Part shown: positions 23,481 through 26,128 of the stretch, piece after piece
Numbering within the stretch: position 1 is the stretch's first letter
Layout: each line of letters begins with the position of its first letter
DNA from: CAYRLZ01 sp964425275
Lineage (GTDB): Bacteria; Hydrothermota; Tepidihabitantia; Tepidihabitantales; JBDRVQ01
Assembly (NCBI GenBank): GCA_964425275.1
Contig: CAYRLZ010000076.1
Location: 1-26,128 of the forward strand
Length of the DNA: 26,128 nt
Direction: 5' to 3'
Made by a program: the position numbers and the translations under genes
Notes under the pieces: model-generated
What the model saw: the letters and a program-made list of their open reading frames with translations, nothing else
Told to the model about the DNA's origin: nothing
The model's database searches: none

Positions 23481-23871
23481 TAAGTGAAACTCGAATCAAT
23501 GATGACGACGAAGCGGTGCTATCTCTACCCGCCGGCAAAGTGGGATGTAAGTCAAGACTAATGGCTTCTTCTTTTGACTCTGGCGGACGCTGGGCAGAAT
23601 TCCTTTGGAAAGTATCATTAAGCGCGGTAATAAGCAACGGCTCAAAATTTTTGAACGAGGCAACCTCGGCAATCTCAATCAATAAAAGCCTTCTCTCCTT
23701 TTCCAGAAGCATCTTTTGTTCTTTGAGCCGGCGCGGGGATGTATTCCGCCAACTTCTTCCGATAGCCACTGGGAAGTCATTACTACAGATGCGCAGATTA
23801 GCAAAGGCTAAAGAGATATAGATAATACAACCGATAAAGAATAAAAAGATAAAAAGATAAATCTTTTTCAT
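23461..23871 (-). CDS. ftsL: FtsL-like division protein
   Basis: 136 residues: a short cytoplasmic start (MKKIY), one membrane helix (LFIFLFFIGCIIYISLAFA), then a charged helical stretch RLKEQKMLLEKERRLLLIEI likely to form the coiled coil that pairs with FtsB, then a low-complexity tail. Sequence alone would not identify FtsL, which is poorly conserved; the place between rsmH and ftsI and the topology make it the best call. It overlaps rsmH (ATGA) and ftsI. The tail, rich in Ser, Pro and Arg (about 93-136), is longer than usual. Confidence 0.72.
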   Translation of the reverse strand: MKKIYLFIFLFFIGCIIYISLAFANLRICSNDFPVAIGRSWRNTSPRRLKEQKMLLEKERRLLLIEIAEVASFKNFEPLLITALNDTFQRNSAQRPPESKEEAISLDLHPTLPAGRDSTASSSSLIRVSLNGKSRN

Positions 23872-24902
23872 ATCTCCCTCTTAATCTTCTCAATTGCCCG
23901 CAATTTTGCACTCCGGGCCTGAGGGTTTTTTAGTATCTCATCGTTGGTTGGTCTTATCGGCTTAGGGGTGAGAATCATTATTACCTTCTCCTTCTCTTTT
24001 CCCCGAAAGATTTCTTTAATAATCCGGTCCTCACCGCTGTGGTAAGAGATAGTCACCATCCTGCCCTTTTCTTTAAGGATTGGCATCACCTTTTCTATTC
24101 CCTGTCGGAGATTGACCAGTTCCTGATTAACCGCGATTCTTAATGAGAGAAAAACCCGCTGGCAGGTCTTTATTCTTTTCCCTTTGGGGGCGATGGCAAA
24201 AAGAATCTCCCGTAGGTCCCGGGTCGTTTTAATCTGTCGCCGTTTTTCCATTATTACCCGGGCAACCTTCCGATAATGGGGCTCATTGCCATAATCCCTT
24301 AAAATCCTTTCTAATTCTCTTAAACTTATCGTCCGGAGTAAATCTAATGCCGTCTGACCTTTCTGGGCGAAGCGCATATCCAGCGGGGCCTCCCGTAAAA
24401 ACGAGAAGCCCCGATTCTCCAGCGCCTCCAGTTGAAATCTCCCAATTCCGAAATCAAACAAAACACCGGAGATATAATCAAAACCAATCTTTCTTATCAT
24501 CTCCGGTAATTCAACATAATTCCCTTCCTGAATAATTACATTATCAGCATCTTTGAACCGCTCTCTTGAATAGGCGACCGCATCTGGGTCAATATCAATG
24601 CCTAAGAAGGTAAATTGGCGAGAAGAATTCTGAGAAAGATAAGCGAGGTGACCACCCAACCCAACCGTGGCATCAACAATTAGTCCGCCTTCATCCGATT
24701 GCGTCTCCGGAATTAAAAAATTAAAGACCTCTTTGACCATTACCGGGGTATGTCGGGGAGTAAAACGGAATTTATCCCGGACGTTCAAACACTGGTTCTC
24801 TTCGGCTCCATTAGAAATTACCGAGGAAGTAAAAAAATTAGTAACCATTGATACTTGGAAGGGACTGTTGGAATTTCTAAAGGGGTTTATCGCTGTTCTC
24901 AT
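23868..24902 (-). CDS. rsmH: 16S rRNA (cytosine-N4) methyltransferase RsmH
   Basis: Methylates C1402 of 16S rRNA using S-adenosylmethionine. Motifs: HTPVMVKEV (51-59), DATVGLGGH (77-85), LGIDIDPDA (99-107), a DFGIG-x2-QLE loop, PLDMRF, and late VTISYHSGEDRIIKE and TPKPIRPT. 344 residues. About 50 residues precede HTPVM, where the family normally has fewer than ten. ATG 24902 is kept because GGAAGAG lies directly upstream; an internal ATG (residue 19) has no such site. The extension has no recognised motif. It starts 21 bases after mraZ. Confidence 0.94.
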   Translation of the reverse strand: MRTAINPFRNSNSPFQVSMVTNFFTSSVISNGAEENQCLNVRDKFRFTPRHTPVMVKEVFNFLIPETQSDEGGLIVDATVGLGGHLAYLSQNSSRQFTFLGIDIDPDAVAYSRERFKDADNVIIQEGNYVELPEMIRKIGFDYISGVLFDFGIGRFQLEALENRGFSFLREAPLDMRFAQKGQTALDLLRTISLRELERILRDYGNEPHYRKVARVIMEKRRQIKTTRDLREILFAIAPKGKRIKTCQRVFLSLRIAVNQELVNLRQGIEKVMPILKEKGRMVTISYHSGEDRIIKEIFRGKEKEKVIMILTPKPIRPTNDEILKNPQARSAKLRAIEKIKREI

Positions 24903-24923
24903 CTCTTCCTTTACTTAACCGCT

Positions 24924-25457
24924 TTATCCGCTCGGGGAAGATTCTTCTAAGGAACTCTCTTCCTTTTCAAATCTCTTCAGTAATTTTTTTAGCCTTTTTT
25001 CCGATTCCTCTTTCTCAAAATTCTCCTTAGAAGTAACTCCAAAACAGTTGCCGAATCCCCTTACCGCTACTTCACTACCTGCGGTTATTTCTGCGTGCCG
25101 GCGCAATTCCTCAGGAATAAGAATCCTTCCCTCACCATCAATTCTCGTCTGCCAGGTATTTTCATTGAAATACCACATATCAGGATTTAAGGCTGGGAAA
25201 TCAGTCCCATATACTGCTAAAAAACGGTCCCAGAACCCCTTCCAATCTGGTTGAGTAAAAAAAAGGATTGTATTTTTTGGACCGGGAAAGAGGGTAATTA
25301 GGGTATCGTCTGTTCTTTCTTTGATGGTTTTTCGGAAGGGGCTCGGGACCACGAAACGAAATTTTTCATCAATAGTTGCCCGGTATCGCCCCAAAAACCC
25401 ATGCCCCGCTCCTCGGGCACTATTATTTACACTATTATTTACGCCACTTTTATCCAT
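24924..25457 (-). CDS. mraZ: Transcriptional regulator MraZ
   Basis: First gene of the division cluster; a ring-forming DNA-binding protein with two AbrB-like halves that, in studied bacteria, controls its own operon. Here the first half is FLGRYRATIDEKFRFVVPSP (21-40) and the second TRIDGEGRILIPEELRRH (104-121). The DxKGR signature reads DEKFR in the first half. 177 residues: about 20 extra at the N-terminus (Asn/Ser/Gly-rich) and a charged C-terminal helix (about 145-177) make it longer than the usual ~145. It is served by a near-consensus promoter; I found no clear repeat of the kind MraZ binds between promoter and gene. Confidence 0.94.
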   Translation of the reverse strand: MDKSGVNNSVNNSARGAGHGFLGRYRATIDEKFRFVVPSPFRKTIKERTDDTLITLFPGPKNTILFFTQPDWKGFWDRFLAVYGTDFPALNPDMWYFNENTWQTRIDGEGRILIPEELRRHAEITAGSEVAVRGFGNCFGVTSKENFEKEESEKRLKKLLKRFEKEESSLEESSPSG

Positions 25458-25480
25458 TTTCTTCTACTTCATTCCACCTA

Positions 25481-25509
25481 ATCCTAATACAAAGCTTCAA
25501 ATTTGTCAA
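25481..25509 (-). promoter_or_regulatory. Promoter of the division cluster, upstream of mraZ
   Basis: Minus-strand TTGACA (25504-25509), exact 17-base spacer, TAGGAT (25481-25486). The predicted start is near 25474, giving a leader of about 17 bases without a clear Shine-Dalgarno. A single GGTGG lies just after the -10 box. No other strong promoter was seen until rpmF, apart from the one after ftsZ. Confidence 0.72.
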
Positions 25510-25534
25510 GAAAAACTTTTTAATTTACTTAATT

Positions 25535-25550
25535 TATAAGTTATTGATTT
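25535..25550. repeat. 16-base sequence shared with 5336-5351
   Basis: TATAAGTTATTGATTT occurs exactly twice in the window, both times in the AT-rich flank of the array elements. It is AT-rich, so chance is possible, but sixteen exact bases in matching settings suggest shared origin or a binding site. The region from 25510 to 25622 is otherwise featureless and very AT-rich. Confidence 0.45.
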
Positions 25551-25622
25551 TACATTATTTATTTTAATTTAAATAATTTTTATATTAAATTAAGGATATA
25601 ACAAGATGATGCCACAAAATTA

Positions 25623-25650
25623 AGCAAAAATCCAATAAGTGTTGTAAAAT
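25623..25650 (+). repeat. Leader motif, copy C (half copy)
   Basis: Begins AGCAAAAATCCAATAAGT and ends TTGTAAAAT; 25 of 28 bases match 4858-4885, and the similarity continues weakly (GGTTAAATGCAAAA against TGTTAAAGCAAAA). The first half of the motif (AGGGAAC...) is missing. Confidence 0.75.
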
Positions 25651-25674
25651 GAATGGGTTAAATGCAAAAGTAAG

Positions 25675-25711
25675 AAGGGGAATTTTTATCCAACCCTATC
25701 TTCTTCCCCTT
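25675..25711. repeat. Hairpin after leader motif C
   Basis: AAGGGGAA (25675-25682) pairs perfectly with TTCCCCTT (25704-25711), 21-base loop. It lies 24 bases after the motif, as in the other copies, but with a different sequence. Confidence 0.7.
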
Positions 25712-25800
25712 ATGAGATAAGGAACTTTTTATTAAACAATCAAAATTAGAGGCTATCGTTTAGTTAGTGATTCTTTTCGGGTTATTTGTTATTGGTAGAG

Positions 25801-25836
25801 AATAGAACTTTTAATACTATCCCCCATAGGAGTAAG
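25801..25836 (+). repeat. Decayed 12-bp array (copy C), three units
   Basis: AATAGAACTTTT (25801), AATACTATCCCC (25813), CATAGGAGTAAG (25825). Same 12-base spacing and constant part as arrays A and B. The last unit runs into the start of leader motif B, so the elements abut. Confidence 0.65.
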
Positions 25837-25904
25837 GGAGAGATACAAGGCATCCAGGGAACGATACCCTAAAAGAAAGGAAAATCCGATAAGTCCTGTA
25901 AAAT
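25830..25904 (+). repeat. Leader motif, copy B
   Basis: GAGTAAGGGA at 25830, then the core from AGGGAACGATACCCT (25856-25870) to AAGTCCTGTAAAAT (25891-25904). The core differs from copy A by A-to-G at 25862, C-to-G at 25880 and one missing A. It lies upstream of a hairpin and array B in the same order as copy A. Confidence 0.85.
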
Positions 25905-25929
25905 CAAAAACTTAAAGGCAAAATGACCT

Positions 25930-25961
25930 GATAAAAAGGTTTCTCCACAGGAAACTTTATC
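25930..25961. repeat. Hairpin between leader motif B and array B
   Basis: GATAAA (25930-25935) and GTTTC (25939-25943) pair with GAAAC (25951-25955) and TTTATC (25956-25961), leaving a 7-base loop and a 3-base bulge. Position matches the palindrome of copy A; sequence does not. Confidence 0.7.
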
Positions 25962-25996
25962 CATTAGAATCTGGATATTACCTTTACTACGATGAG

Positions 25997-26128
25997 AATG
26001 AAACCAATAATAAGACTTCCAATAGGGCTCTTTATAGGAAAGAGAATAGCATCCCCAATAGCATCCCGAATAGGGCGGAGAATAGAACACCCAATAGGTA
26101 AGGGAATAGAACGCTCAATAGGTTAAAG
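25997..26128 (+). repeat. Array B: at least 11 tandem 12-bp units, runs off the window
   Basis: Starts with a decayed unit AATGAAACCAAT (25997), then AATAAGACTTCC (26009), AATAGGGCTCTT (26021), TATAGGAAAGAG (26033), AATAGCATCCCC (26045), and so on; the last full unit ends on the last base of the window. Unit order aligns with array A one to one (TATAGG, CATC, CATC, GG-AG in succession), while the seven variable bases have changed. Perfect hairpin CTCTTT/AAAGAG across ATAGG at 26028-26044. Confidence 0.92.
26032..26128 (-). CDS. Possible hydrophobic repeat protein in array B, partial
   Basis: The minus frame homologous to the one in array A is open from the window edge to TAA at 26032-26034. 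It reads Leu-Phe/Leu-small-hydrophobic units, ends GMLLGMLFSFL like the A copy (VMLFSFL), and has no charged residue in 31. The start is outside the window. Same doubts as for array A: the CTA codon is invariant and no independent sign of translation exists. Confidence 0.25.
   Translation of the reverse strand, partial: FNLLSVLFPYLLGVLFSALFGMLLGMLFSFL

Noticed and set aside
25869..26090. Minus-strand 73-codon frame across array B and leader B
   Set aside because: Not the frame homologous to the array A protein; it crosses the hairpin and leader and has no ribosome site.

Overview
The window is AT-rich bacterial DNA, and almost every gene lies on the minus strand. Its core is a complete-looking division and cell wall (dcw) gene cluster. 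The lineage is Gram-negative: there is a beta-barrel outer-membrane protein, a lipoprotein, and a MurE with the DNPR meso-diaminopimelate motif. The division cluster joined to plsX, a DNRLRE-like lipoprotein and a PorV/FadL-like barrel resembles candidate phyla of the WOR-3/Stahlbacteria kind. That placement is inference from gene style only.

Layout in + coordinates (genes read right to left). Positions 1-4697 are a CRISPR type III-A locus edge: cas10/csm1, cut by the window start, and cas6. Between them sits a degraded toxin-antitoxin-like patch: a nucleotidyltransferase-HEPN gene with a frameshift in an A8 run, a 72-residue partner, a truncated nucleotidyltransferase, a broken DUF4258 remnant and a DUF2283 gene. 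Positions 5593-25457 are one co-directional block: mraZ, rsmH, ftsL-like, ftsI, murE, mraY, murD, ftsW, murG, a 71-residue gene, murC, murB, ftsA, ftsZ, a small secreted protein, a TPR protein, rpmF, plsX, a lipoprotein and an outer-membrane barrel. Many of these genes overlap by 1-8 bases, as expected for coupled translation. murF, ftsQ and ddl are not in the cluster.

The most unusual content is in the two intergenic regions that flank this block. Each holds a composite element in the same orientation: a conserved motif of about 50 bp (47 of 50 positions match between the two full copies), then a hairpin whose position is kept but whose sequence differs, then an array of exact 12-bp units with five constant bases (AATAG) and seven variable bases. 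One copy (4811-5222, 21 units) lies between the cas6 promoter and the 3' end of the block. A tandem pair lies upstream of mraZ (25623-25836, mostly decayed; 25830-26128, at least 11 units and running off the window). The two good arrays align unit by unit. Neighbouring variable parts can often pair across the AATA. On the minus strand one frame of the array encodes a very hydrophobic tetrapeptide repeat (Leu-Phe/Leu-small-hydrophobic) preceded by a Shine-Dalgarno sequence. I cannot name this element.

Six sigma70-type promoters can be read. For three of them (cas6, the nucleotidyltransferase-HEPN gene and the 140-residue secreted protein) the -10 box ends 5-6 bases before the ATG, so their mRNAs are probably leaderless. 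No tRNA, rRNA, canonical CRISPR array or insertion sequence was seen.
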